Assembly (NCBI RefSeq): GCF_016595505.1
Contig: NZ_JAENIL010000007.1
Coordinates: 62,001-126,000, forward strand
Direction: 5' to 3'
Length of the DNA stretch: 64,000 nucleotides
DNA from: Pelagicoccus mobilis
GTDB taxonomy: Bacteria; Verrucomicrobiota; Verrucomicrobiia; Opitutales; Opitutaceae
Shown here: in pieces, positions 46,678 to 54,793 of the stretch
Layout of the letters: each line of letters starts with the position of its first letter
Numbering within the stretch: the first letter of the stretch is position 1
Notes under the pieces: generated by a model
Seen by the model: only the letters and a program-made list of their open reading frames with translations
What the model was told of the DNA's origin: nothing
The model's database searches: none
Made by a program: the position numbers and the translations under genes

Positions 46678-48960
46678 GTGCCAATCGCTCCCACAGAAAC
46701 GACCCGTCGCCAACGAAAGCGGCTCACAATCCAAGGCACGGTCCAGGGCGTCGGATTTCGCCCCCACATCTACCGACTCGCCACCGAACTCCAACTCTCG
46801 GGCTGGGTATCCAATTGCTCAGAAGGCGTTCACATCGAAGTGGAGGGTCCTCAGAAAAAGATCCAATCCTTCACTCGCCGCCTTCTAAACGAACGCCCAG
46901 CCCACTCCCAAATCAACTCAGTCCAGTCCACTCCCCAACCCCTTTCCTCCTCCTCCCCCTTCGAAATCCGATCCAGTTCCCACTCCGGCGAGAAGTCAGC
47001 CCTCATACTACCCGACATCGCCACCTGCCCCGAATGCCTCGCCGAGATCCTAGATCCCCAAAACCGTCGCTACCTGTATCCATTTACCAACTGCACGCAT
47101 TGCGGCCCCAGATTCAGCATCATCAACGAACTCCCCTACGATCGCCCCAACACCACGATGCGGGAGTTCGAGTTGTGCGAAGACTGCCGACGCGAATACG
47201 AAAATCCACTCGACCGCCGCTTCCACGCTCAACCCACCGCCTGCCCCAACTGCGGTCCAATGTTGAGTTTCGTTTCCTCCTCCCTTTCTCATACAGAACA
47301 AAATCAAGAACCTCTCACGCTCGCCGTTAAAACCCTCCAAGCCGGCAAGATCCTTGCTCTAAAAGGCTTGGGAGGATTCCAACTCCTCGTCGACGCCAGA
47401 GACGCCCAAGCGGTTGCTCGATTGCGAAAACGCAAGCACCGCAGCGAAAAGCCCTTCGCCACCCTATTCCCAAGTCTCAACTCAGCACGAGCACACTGTG
47501 AGATATCCGATGAAGAAGCTAAACTCCTCACTTCCTCTCAAGCCCCCATTGTATTGCTCAGGAAAGTGCAGGATACCTTAGAAGGTGTCGCCCCGGGGAA
47601 TCCCGAACTGGGTGTGATGCTACCGTACACACCGCTGCATCATCTCATCATGACGTCGCTCGATTTCCCCGTAGTCGCAACAAGTGGAAATCTATCCGAA
47701 GAGCCGATCTGCATCACAAACGAAGAAGCCCTTCATCGCCTTAAAGACATTGCCGACGCATTTCTCTTACACGACCGGCCAATCGCACGCCCCGTTGACG
47801 ATTCGGTAGCACGAGTCATCCACGGACTCCCGCAAGTTCTTCGTCGCGCTCGTGGCTACGCTCCCCTTCCCATTGAACTCAGAAGGCCTTGCAACCCCCT
47901 CCTAGCAGTGGGCGGCCATCTTAAGAATACAGTAGCAATCGCGAAACACAATCAGGTCTTCCTCAGCCAACACATTGGCAATCTCGAAACCGAGGAATCG
48001 TACCGAGTATTCAAAAATGCAACACAAGACCTGCCGAGACTCTACGAGCTAAGTCCTGCTGCATTCATCTGCGACAAACATCCCGACTATCACAGCACTC
48101 AGTTTGCGGAGCAGTCGGGAATCCCAGTAGAATCCGTTCAACACCATCTCGCCCATGTCTATTCCTGCATGGCGGAAAACAAACTCGAACCAGACGTATG
48201 CGGACTCTCCTGGGATGGTACCGGATACGGAACCGACGGCACGATCTGGGGTGGAGAGTGTTTCGCGATATCCAAGGAAGCCGCGAGGCGGATCGCGACT
48301 CTACGCCCCTTCCCACTTCTGGGCGGAGATCTGGCCGCCAAAGCCCCACGTCGAGCCGCACTAGGCCTGCTCTTTTCGGCCGGGAAAAATCATGAATGGA
48401 AGCATCTCAACTACGCCCCATCCGAATTAAGGATTCTCCACCAGGCTATTGAGAAGCAACTCAACACCGCACTCACCTCCAGCTTGGGACGTCTCTTCGA
48501 CGCCATCAGCGCCCTTCTCGGCTTCCAACAAGTATCCACCTACGAAGGACAAGCAGCCATGAAGCTGGAGTGGCTCGCAAGGAACTCTGAAACAAGCGAC
48601 AGCTATCAGTTCAGGCTGAACGATCCAGAAAACGACAAGCTTCCCGCTATCATCGACTGGGCACCCGCTATACACGAAGTTCTAGCGGACATAAATAACC
48701 GTGAGTCGAAAGAAGCAATTGCCCGAAAGTTCCACAACGCACTCGCGAACCTAGCCGCTCACCTCGCAAATCGGCTTGGAACCAAGCAAGTCGTTCTCAC
48801 TGGTGGGTGCTTCCAAAACCGACTGCTAAGCGAGCTCACGGTTCGCAAACTCGAAGAATCCGGTTTTACTCCTTACTGGCACCAGAAGGTACCGCCCAAC
48901 GACGGCGGCATCGCCCTCGGCCAAATCGCCGCCACCCAATACTCTAAATTAACAACCTAA
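46678..48960 (+). CDS. hypF: Carbamoyltransferase HypF
   Basis: A 760-residue protein, full family length. Domains in order: acylphosphatase (VQGVGFRPHIYRLA from residue 22), two zinc fingers (CPECLAEI ... CTHCGP and CEDCRREY ... CPNCGP), YrdC-like (LKGLGGFQLLVDARD, KRKHRSEKPFATLF), and a Kae1/TobZ-like domain (VQHHLAHVYSCMAENKL, GLSWDGTGYGTDGTIWGGE, VVLTGGCFQNRLL). It converts carbamoyl phosphate to a carbamoyl-adenylate and transfers it to HypE to make the CN ligands of the Ni-Fe centre. The start is GTG 46678, 17 bp after the family-B hairpin; no ATG fits better. Confidence 0.96.
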   Translation: MPIAPTETTRRQRKRLTIQGTVQGVGFRPHIYRLATELQLSGWVSNCSEGVHIEVEGPQKKIQSFTRRLLNERPAHSQINSVQSTPQPLSSSSPFEIRSSSHSGEKSALILPDIATCPECLAEILDPQNRRYLYPFTNCTHCGPRFSIINELPYDRPNTTMREFELCEDCRREYENPLDRRFHAQPTACPNCGPMLSFVSSSLSHTEQNQEPLTLAVKTLQAGKILALKGLGGFQLLVDARDAQAVARLRKRKHRSEKPFATLFPSLNSARAHCEISDEEAKLLTSSQAPIVLLRKVQDTLEGVAPGNPELGVMLPYTPLHHLIMTSLDFPVVATSGNLSEEPICITNEEALHRLKDIADAFLLHDRPIARPVDDSVARVIHGLPQVLRRARGYAPLPIELRRPCNPLLAVGGHLKNTVAIAKHNQVFLSQHIGNLETEESYRVFKNATQDLPRLYELSPAAFICDKHPDYHSTQFAEQSGIPVESVQHHLAHVYSCMAENKLEPDVCGLSWDGTGYGTDGTIWGGECFAISKEAARRIATLRPFPLLGGDLAAKAPRRAALGLLFSAGKNHEWKHLNYAPSELRILHQAIEKQLNTALTSSLGRLFDAISALLGFQQVSTYEGQAAMKLEWLARNSETSDSYQFRLNDPENDKLPAIIDWAPAIHEVLADINNRESKEAIARKFHNALANLAAHLANRLGTKQVVLTGGCFQNRLLSELTVRKLEESGFTPYWHQKVPPNDGGIALGQIAATQYSKLTT

Positions 48961-48961
48961 A

Positions 48962-49016
48962 CTGTAAGTCGCCGCGCCGAGGCGACAATACCGGCGGGTC
49001 ACCGCCCCGCCCTACA
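48962..49016 (-). repeat. Bipartite intergenic repeat, family A, copy 2 (inverse)
   Basis: Read on the minus strand it is TGTAGGGCGGGGC-GGTG-ACCCGCC, then GTCGCCTC-GG-CGCGGCGAC and TTACAG. It matches copy 1 (41164-41219) in both halves with changes mainly in loops. It lies between hypF and hypC. Confidence 0.75.
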
Positions 49017-49045
49017 ATCTAGCGCACAGAACCCAACACCAATCC

Positions 49046-49300
49046 ATGTGTCTCGCCATTCCAGGAAAGATCGTCTCGATCACCGAAGAAGATGCCATCA
49101 ACCGACAAGGCATCGTCGACTTCGAGGGTATCCGAAATAGCGTGAACCTCTCCTTTCTTCCTGAGGCAACAAATGGCGACTACGTTCTCGTGCACGTGGG
49201 CTTCGCCATCAGTCAAATCAACGAAGAACACGCGAACAGCGTATTCGAGACCTTACGCGAAATGGATGAGCTTGAAGACCTAAAGGAGGAGAGTCCGTGA
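49046..49300 (+). CDS. hypC: HypC/HupF family hydrogenase maturation chaperone
   Basis: An 84-residue protein starting [12 protein letters not shown], the family signature with the essential Cys2. The [19 protein letters not shown] stretch is also typical. HypC carries the Fe(CN)2CO group with HypD and delivers it to the HydA precursor. It follows hypF after 85 bp containing repeat family A. Its stop overlaps the GTG start of hypD (GTGA), so the two are translated together, in line with their complex. Confidence 0.95.
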   Translation: MCLAIPGKIVSITEEDAINRQGIVDFEGIRNSVNLSFLPEATNGDYVLVHVGFAISQINEEHANSVFETLREMDELEDLKEESP

Positions 49301-50412
49301 AGTTCATCGACGAATACAGAGACGCCGAAGCCGTAAAGCGGTACGCCCGAGCGATTCGGAAAATCGTCACTCGTCCTTGGACGCTAATGGAAATCTGCGG
49401 CGGCCAGACCCATGCGATCGTACGCTTCGGTCTCGACGCTTTGCTTCCCAATGAGGTCACTCTGGCCCATGGGCCGGGCTGCCCGGTTTGCGTTACCCCG
49501 ATCGAACTCATCGACAAAGCCATCGCTCTTGCTCAACGCGAAAAGCTAATCCTCTGCTCCTTCGGCGACATGCTTCGAGTCCCGGGCTCAAGCTTGGATC
49601 TGCTTTCAGCCAAGGCCCAAGGCGGTGATGTCCGCGTTGTTTATTCCCCACTCGACGCGCTCAAAATTGCCAAAGAAAACCCAGATTCCGAAGTCGTCTT
49701 TTTCGCCGTCGGATTCGAGACAACCGCACCTGCGAACGCCATGGCGGTGTACCAAGCAAAAAACTACAAGATCGACAACTTTTCGATTCTTACATCACAC
49801 GCTCTCGTCCCGCCCGCCATGCAAACGCTCCTCTCTGCTGAAGGCAACAGGGTGCAAGGTTTCCTCGCTGCCGGCCATGTCTGCGCAATCATGGGGGAAG
49901 AAGAATACCACCCAATCGCCGAGAAATACAAAGTCCCGATAGTCATCACAGGTTTCGAGCCCCTCGACATCCTAGAGGGAGTCTATCTTTGCGTTAAACA
50001 ACTCGAACAAGGGAGGCATGTAGTCGAAAATCAATACATTCGATCCGTTCCCAAACAAGGAAATCCACATGCTCAAAAGGTGGTGCGAGAAGTGTTTGAA
50101 GTCGTCACTCGCAAATGGCGTGGCATCGGTCCGATCTCTCAGAGCGGACTAGGGCTAAAAGAGGAATATCAGGCATTCGACGCTGACAAAAGATACTCCC
50201 TGCAAAGCATCGAAGCTGAGGAAAGTCCGGACTGCCTCTCCGGCGACATTCTCAGGGGAGCGATAAAACCTCACCAATGCCCTGCCTTCGGAAAGAGCTG
50301 CACCCCAGAACACCCGCTCGGAGCGCCCATGGTTTCCACCGAAGGAGCCTGCTCCGCCTACTACATCCACCGCCGCCACACAGCCCCCACACCTAGTATC
50401 TGTAACCCGTAA
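49297..50412 (+). CDS. hypD: Hydrogenase maturation protein HypD
   Basis: A 371-residue protein beginning at GTG 49297. Conserved features are [17 protein letters not shown], the [13 protein letters not shown] motif with the cysteines needed for Fe-ligand assembly, and [12 protein letters not shown]. The C-terminal [4Fe-4S] cysteines are in [44 protein letters not shown]. It is the scaffold on which Fe(CN)2CO is built with HypC and HypE. It overlaps hypC by 4 bp and hypE starts 9 bp after its stop. Confidence 0.96.
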   Translation: MKFIDEYRDAEAVKRYARAIRKIVTRPWTLMEICGGQTHAIVRFGLDALLPNEVTLAHGPGCPVCVTPIELIDKAIALAQREKLILCSFGDMLRVPGSSLDLLSAKAQGGDVRVVYSPLDALKIAKENPDSEVVFFAVGFETTAPANAMAVYQAKNYKIDNFSILTSHALVPPAMQTLLSAEGNRVQGFLAAGHVCAIMGEEEYHPIAEKYKVPIVITGFEPLDILEGVYLCVKQLEQGRHVVENQYIRSVPKQGNPHAQKVVREVFEVVTRKWRGIGPISQSGLGLKEEYQAFDADKRYSLQSIEAEESPDCLSGDILRGAIKPHQCPAFGKSCTPEHPLGAPMVSTEGACSAYYIHRRHTAPTPSICNP

Positions 50413-50421
50413 CCTTCCTCC

Positions 50422-51456
50422 ATGCTCTCCTGCCCATTTCCAATCTCAGACTACCCCTACATCACCATGGCCCATGGTGGTGGAGGCAGCTTGAGCAAAA
50501 AGCTGATCGACGAACTCATTTCTCCCGTATTCAGCAACCCCTTACTCGACCAGAGGAATGACGGAGCGAGCTTTATTACCCCTGGCGACTCGCTCGCCTT
50601 TTCCACTGACTCCCACGTGGTCTCTCCCATTTTCTTCCCAGGGGGAGACATCGGCCATCTCGCAATCTGCGGCACGGTAAACGATATCGCCATGTGCGGA
50701 GCACAGCCAAGCTACCTGAGCGTCGGCTTCATCTTGGAGGAGGGATTCCCAACCAATGATCTCTGGAAGGTCCTGCAATCCATGAAACGCACTGCCGACG
50801 ATGCGAAAGTGCAAATCGTAACGGGTGACACCAAGGTTGTCGAAAAAGGAAAAGGAGACGGGATCTACATAAACACCTCCGGAGTCGGTGTCATCAAATG
50901 CGATCCCCCACCTGCTCCTACTCGCGTGCAAGCGGGTGACGTTGTCATACTCTCGGGCGACATCGGCCGCCACGGAATCGCCATCATGGCAGCAAGAGAA
51001 GGACTCGAGCTCGAAACGACTTTGAAGAGCGACTGCGCTCTCCTCAACGAGGCTGTGATGTCATTGATCGACGCGGGGATCGAACTCCATTGCCTTAGGG
51101 ATCTCACTCGAGGTGGGCTAGCAAGCGGTGTCATCGAAATTATGGATACTGCTTCCCTATCCATGGAAATAGACGAATCGACCGTCCCCATCAGCAAATC
51201 CGTGCGTAGCGTTTGCGAAATACTCGGGCTCGATCCTTTCTACACCGCCAACGAGGGACGATTCATCGCAATCGTACCCGCGACCAAACAGGACAAGGCA
51301 CTGGCGGCACTTAGAAGCCACCCGCTGGGAAATGACGCTCGCATAATTGGCAAAGTCAGTTCCGGCGACCCTGGACTCGTCACCGTTAAAACCTCGATTG
51401 GCACTCACCGCATCCTAACAATGCTAAGCGGCGAGCAACTCCCGCGGATTTGCTAA
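50422..51456 (+). CDS. hypE: Hydrogenase expression/formation protein HypE
   Basis: A 344-residue PurM/ThiL-fold ATPase. Its N-terminus includes MAHGGGGSLSKKLIDELI, then SLAFSTDSHVVSPIFFPGGDIG, DIAMCGAQPSYLS, and RDLTRGGLASGVIEI. The protein ends LPRIC, with the C-terminal cysteine that HypF carbamoylates and HypE then dehydrates to thiocyanate. It is the last gene of the hyd-hyp operon, and hypB has not appeared. A hairpin (51473-51498) follows after 16 bp. Confidence 0.97.
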   Translation: MLSCPFPISDYPYITMAHGGGGSLSKKLIDELISPVFSNPLLDQRNDGASFITPGDSLAFSTDSHVVSPIFFPGGDIGHLAICGTVNDIAMCGAQPSYLSVGFILEEGFPTNDLWKVLQSMKRTADDAKVQIVTGDTKVVEKGKGDGIYINTSGVGVIKCDPPPAPTRVQAGDVVILSGDIGRHGIAIMAAREGLELETTLKSDCALLNEAVMSLIDAGIELHCLRDLTRGGLASGVIEIMDTASLSMEIDESTVPISKSVRSVCEILGLDPFYTANEGRFIAIVPATKQDKALAALRSHPLGNDARIIGKVSSGDPGLVTVKTSIGTHRILTMLSGEQLPRIC

Positions 51457-51472
51457 GCGACTGTCAGGGAGG

Positions 51473-51498
51473 GGATAGCCAAGAAGAGTTAGCTATCC
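51473..51498. terminator. Hairpin between hypE and the convergent GH16 gene
   Basis: GGATAGC (51473-51479) pairs with GCTATCC (51492-51498). It lies 16 bp after the hypE stop and covers the last codons and stop of the GH16 gene on the other strand. It could end transcription in both directions, although no strong U-run is visible. Confidence 0.45.
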
Positions 51499-52664
51499 GT
51501 ATTGGCCGTGGCTAGAACTCTACCAGAGCTCTTGGAGATCAACTTTATCGTGATGCTTTCCACAAGTTCGGGCTTAATCATTTCCAAATAGGTATCGTGC
51601 CCGAATCCTTGATACGCCGAAATTTTCCTGTGGCGCAAGACATCACCATCTACTGCTTCAAGCGTTAAATCGAGGAAGCAATCCTCGTTCGCCTTGTAGG
51701 AATAGGCGATAGACAAGCGATCTATTTCCGCCTCAGTGGAAAACTCCACGGTCTCTTCGAATACCTTAAATTCAGGAGTCATCTTCGCCTCTTCACCAAT
51801 CGGCACGAGCTCATAGCTCCGAACCCAATCGTAGAGAGCGGTGTTGATCTCTGCGTTCTCTAGTTCTTCCGCGGTTGGGGGTGGTTGCCAATCATAGGTT
51901 TCAACCACCATGTTGATCTGCATCGGACGATCAAAGGGGCGATCCGACACATCTGTACGAAACGCTACCGTCTCCGTGTGTTTATCATTCGCATAAAAGG
52001 CGGCCTCGTTCTCGTTCTTCCACCAGGCTCCATAGACATGGTAGTCCGCGTAGACTGGGCTATCGAGTTCCACACTCAAACCTTCCGAGATAAACTCCTC
52101 CTTTTTTGCTCCACACTTCACATAGCGGAAGTGCGTGTTTGAATTCATGCTCGACTCGAATTTAGGGAAGGCTGCGTTTCCGCCCACAGCTTCCTGGATA
52201 TCCAGCTCCTGGCTGTAAGTGTCCGTCTTGCAATCCCCTTTCTCCGTAAAAGGTTCCTTCTGATTGGACAACCAAAAGGTCGTCGACATTCCGATACGCG
52301 ACGCCTTGGCCCGGCATTCGTAGTACCCGAAATGCGCGCCCCGAGTCTTGGACGAGACCGCGCCACCATACATGGTGAACTCGCCCTTTCTTCCCTTCGG
52401 CTTATCCAATGTTCCACTACGAATCCGAAGCAAGCCGCCTTCGACTGACACCGCGTCTGGATTGAACCAGGCTGGAGCTCGCCCTTTCCAACCGCCATTG
52501 TAGTGGTCCATCCATTTACTTGAATCGAGCTTGTCTCCATCAAAATTGTCGGAGAACTGCTCGTTGATCACCCATCGATATCCTTCGGGTGGTTGCGGTG
52601 GAATCGCCATGAGCGTACCTGCACAAAGAGCGGCAGCAAGAGTGTAGATCGGGAGTCTCTTCAT
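51489..52664 (-). CDS. Secreted glycoside hydrolase family 16 (beta-agarase/porphyranase/carrageenase-like)
   Basis: A 391-residue exported protein with signal peptide MKRLPIYTLAAALCAGTLM (start 52664; ATG 52676 is also possible). The GH16 jelly-roll contains FDGDKLDSSKW, a GYYECRAKAS strand and the catalytic motif QELDIQEA with nucleophile Glu153, Asp155 and acid/base Glu158 in the beta-bulge E-x-D-x-x-E form. The loops, with VVETYDWQPPPT near the active site, fit enzymes of the agarase/porphyranase/kappa-carrageenase branch. The last 110 residues are a beta-rich extension. It should cleave beta-1,4 or 1,3 linkages in marine galactans. It faces the hydrogenase operon and is probably expressed on its own. 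Confidence 0.85.
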   Translation of the reverse strand: MKRLPIYTLAAALCAGTLMAIPPQPPEGYRWVINEQFSDNFDGDKLDSSKWMDHYNGGWKGRAPAWFNPDAVSVEGGLLRIRSGTLDKPKGRKGEFTMYGGAVSSKTRGAHFGYYECRAKASRIGMSTTFWLSNQKEPFTEKGDCKTDTYSQELDIQEAVGGNAAFPKFESSMNSNTHFRYVKCGAKKEEFISEGLSVELDSPVYADYHVYGAWWKNENEAAFYANDKHTETVAFRTDVSDRPFDRPMQINMVVETYDWQPPPTAEELENAEINTALYDWVRSYELVPIGEEAKMTPEFKVFEETVEFSTEAEIDRLSIAYSYKANEDCFLDLTLEAVDGDVLRHRKISAYQGFGHDTYLEMIKPELVESITIKLISKSSGRVLATANTDS

Positions 52665-52780
52665 TGGTTTCCCCATACTCCCAAACTATTCCATTCAGAA
52701 CAAGCGAAGCATCTCTTAATCAGTTTATGTGAAAGGGTGACATTTTTTGGTTTAAAATAATCCCCCTTTTCCTATCTGAC

Positions 52781-53380
52781 TCATCGCTTGGGCTGGATCG
52801 GCGTCTGCACCCGCACCACGATATCGTCCTCGGTGTAGCGCTCGCGATCTGGACCGTTCGAGCGAATCTCAATATCGGTTACAGAGTTCGCGTGAAAAAA
52901 CAGCGGACTCCCCCACCTGTCCAGCAATTCGCCTGACGTATTCAAATAATCATTATCTGGTGAAACATACTGAACGCCAAGCGAGTTAGCCCCACTCAGG
53001 TTTCGCAACAGATCCTGATTCGATCCGAGCACGAGCTGATCGGGATCCTTAGTCATCCGCCAAAACAATTCAATAACGCCTTGCACCAATCGGAGATCGT
53101 CTTTGCCGCTTCTCCCTTCCCCACCATAATGCCGCAGCAATCGTGGGTTTTTCTCGTCTTCAACGTGATCACCTGCTTCGAGGAATGAGAAAACCTCTGG
53201 CTTAAAGTTCTTGTTCTCAATCCCCTGCTCCTCGACCGCATCCTCCGGCGACACATCCTCGTAAGTCGGCAAGGGAGACTCCTTCTCACGCGGCTCTTCC
53301 GCCTGAGGAAGGAGAAAAAGATAGGCAGCAAAGACCACCCCTAGCCCAGCAAGAACTCCTAGAACCGCACGCGGATTCAT
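52781..53380 (-). CDS. Small membrane-anchored pseudopilin-like protein in a DUF1800/DUF1501 operon
   Basis: A 199-residue protein with an N-terminal membrane segment (AVLGVLAGLGVVFAAYLFLLP), an acidic spacer to about 85, and a C-terminal domain with DDLRLVQGVIELFW and SGELLDRWGSPLFFHA ... SNGPDRERYTEDDIVV. The last part resembles the calcium-binding C-terminus of type II secretion pseudopilins (DPWGNPY ... GPDGxxGTxDD), but no prepilin cleavage motif is visible. The start ATG 53380 overlaps the stop of the upstream DUF1501 gene (TGATG), so they are co-translated. Its role in the DUF1800/DUF1501 cassette is unknown. Confidence 0.6.
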   Translation of the reverse strand: MNPRAVLGVLAGLGVVFAAYLFLLPQAEEPREKESPLPTYEDVSPEDAVEEQGIENKNFKPEVFSFLEAGDHVEDEKNPRLLRHYGGEGRSGKDDLRLVQGVIELFWRMTKDPDQLVLGSNQDLLRNLSGANSLGVQYVSPDNDYLNTSGELLDRWGSPLFFHANSVTDIEIRSNGPDRERYTEDDIVVRVQTPIQPKR

Positions 53381-54777
53381 CACTGCCAGAATCCTAGCGG
53401 AGCCGAGCTCGAACCGAGATCGTAGAAACGTTCGATGTTGGGCAAGGCAATCGACAAGTCCGACTTCTCCACTCCCAACCAAAGGGCGATTTCAGCGAAG
53501 TACTGATCGACTGAAGTTGTCGGAATCAATCGACCACGTCCCGTATCCAGATCGTTCCCCAAACCAATGTTCTCCGGGTACTCGCCATAGAAGCGGCCGC
53601 CATTGATGCCCCCACCCAGCACGAAGTGGTTTCCGCCCCAGCCATGGTCAGTTCCGTCACCATTGCTGGTGAGCGTTCTACCAAAATCAGACGCAGTGAA
53701 TAGGACAACCTGATCTTCCATCCCCATCTCCTTGATGGCTGCCCAAAACGCTCCTACAGCTTGCCCCACTTCCTCCATGAGGTAGGAATGACCGCTAATC
53801 ATGTCGTCATGGTGATCGAATCCACCTCGGCGAGCCAGAAAGGTCTGACGTTGTTGGCCTAGGTTTCCGTTAGCCGCTATGCTCCGGGCAATCATTCGTA
53901 GATCGTCCGCCAATTCCGTATCCGGAAATTCCGTACTGAATGGAATCTCCTCCCCTACAGCAGCATTAAACGCAATTCCAAGGTCGATCGCCTCTCGGTT
54001 CAGGTTCGAATAAGTCTTTTGAAGCAGATTTTGGTACTCTTGTTCCAAGACACTGTCTACCGCTCCTTTGAAGTACGCATGATCCTCTGCTCCATAAAAC
54101 TGAAGATCGATGGCTCCTTCATTAGTAATAGTATACGGAATGACCGAGTTTCCGCTTTGCAGGATATTGGTACCCGAAAGCGATATGTTCATCGATGTTT
54201 TTGGAGCCTCGTTTATCGATTGCAGCACATCCGCCATACGTCCGATCCACCCCTTCGAATCTCGTTTATCCGGCGTCGAAGTCTGCCAGTGCATCTGTTG
54301 ATCCGCGTGCGAAAACAGCCCCAGAGGGAGACGCGCGCTGCGGTTCTCAAACGCGGCGAGTGTAGTTGGTTCAATCAGAGTCCCGGTGTTACAAACGAAA
54401 GCCAGCTCGCCACTTTGGTAAAGCGATTGCAGATCTCCCAGCATCGGATGCAAGCCGAAGGAACGGCCACTCGCAGAGTCTGTGATGGGAAGTGGCTGAT
54501 CCGGAGCCAAGCCCATGCTCGTTCGAGCTGCCCGGTATCGCTGAAACTCATCAGCCTCCTGAGGCACGACCATATTGAAGGAGTCGTTTCCGCCTTCGAG
54601 GAACAAGCAAACCAGTGCTTTGTGCCCGCTACTCCCCGTCATACTTTGAGCAGACACTCGGTTGCTCATCAGCAGACTGATCAGAGTCGAATAGAAGGCA
54701 GTCGAGCCTACCGCGGCACAACTCATTTGCCCTACAAACTTCCGTCTTGAAATTCCTCTATCCGATCTCCTGCTCAT
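53380..54777 (-). CDS. DUF1501 domain protein, twin-arginine exported
   Basis: A 465-residue protein with a twin-arginine leader (GISRRKFVGQMSCAAVGST), followed by the DUF1501 domain: LVCLFLEGGNDSFNMVVP near the start, FLARRGGFDHHDDM, and TASDFGRTLTSNGDGTDHGWGGNHFVLGG near the end. The conserved acidic/histidine positions suggest a metal-dependent hydrolase-like fold of unknown substrate. It is the middle gene of a DUF1800-DUF1501-small protein operon, separated from the DUF1800 gene by 16 bp. This is a different DUF1501 branch from the one at 376-1707. Confidence 0.9.
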   Translation of the reverse strand: MSRRSDRGISRRKFVGQMSCAAVGSTAFYSTLISLLMSNRVSAQSMTGSSGHKALVCLFLEGGNDSFNMVVPQEADEFQRYRAARTSMGLAPDQPLPITDSASGRSFGLHPMLGDLQSLYQSGELAFVCNTGTLIEPTTLAAFENRSARLPLGLFSHADQQMHWQTSTPDKRDSKGWIGRMADVLQSINEAPKTSMNISLSGTNILQSGNSVIPYTITNEGAIDLQFYGAEDHAYFKGAVDSVLEQEYQNLLQKTYSNLNREAIDLGIAFNAAVGEEIPFSTEFPDTELADDLRMIARSIAANGNLGQQRQTFLARRGGFDHHDDMISGHSYLMEEVGQAVGAFWAAIKEMGMEDQVVLFTASDFGRTLTSNGDGTDHGWGGNHFVLGGGINGGRFYGEYPENIGLGNDLDTGRGRLIPTTSVDQYFAEIALWLGVEKSDLSIALPNIERFYDLGSSSAPLGFWQ

Positions 54778-54793
54778 CGTATTTCTATTCCCA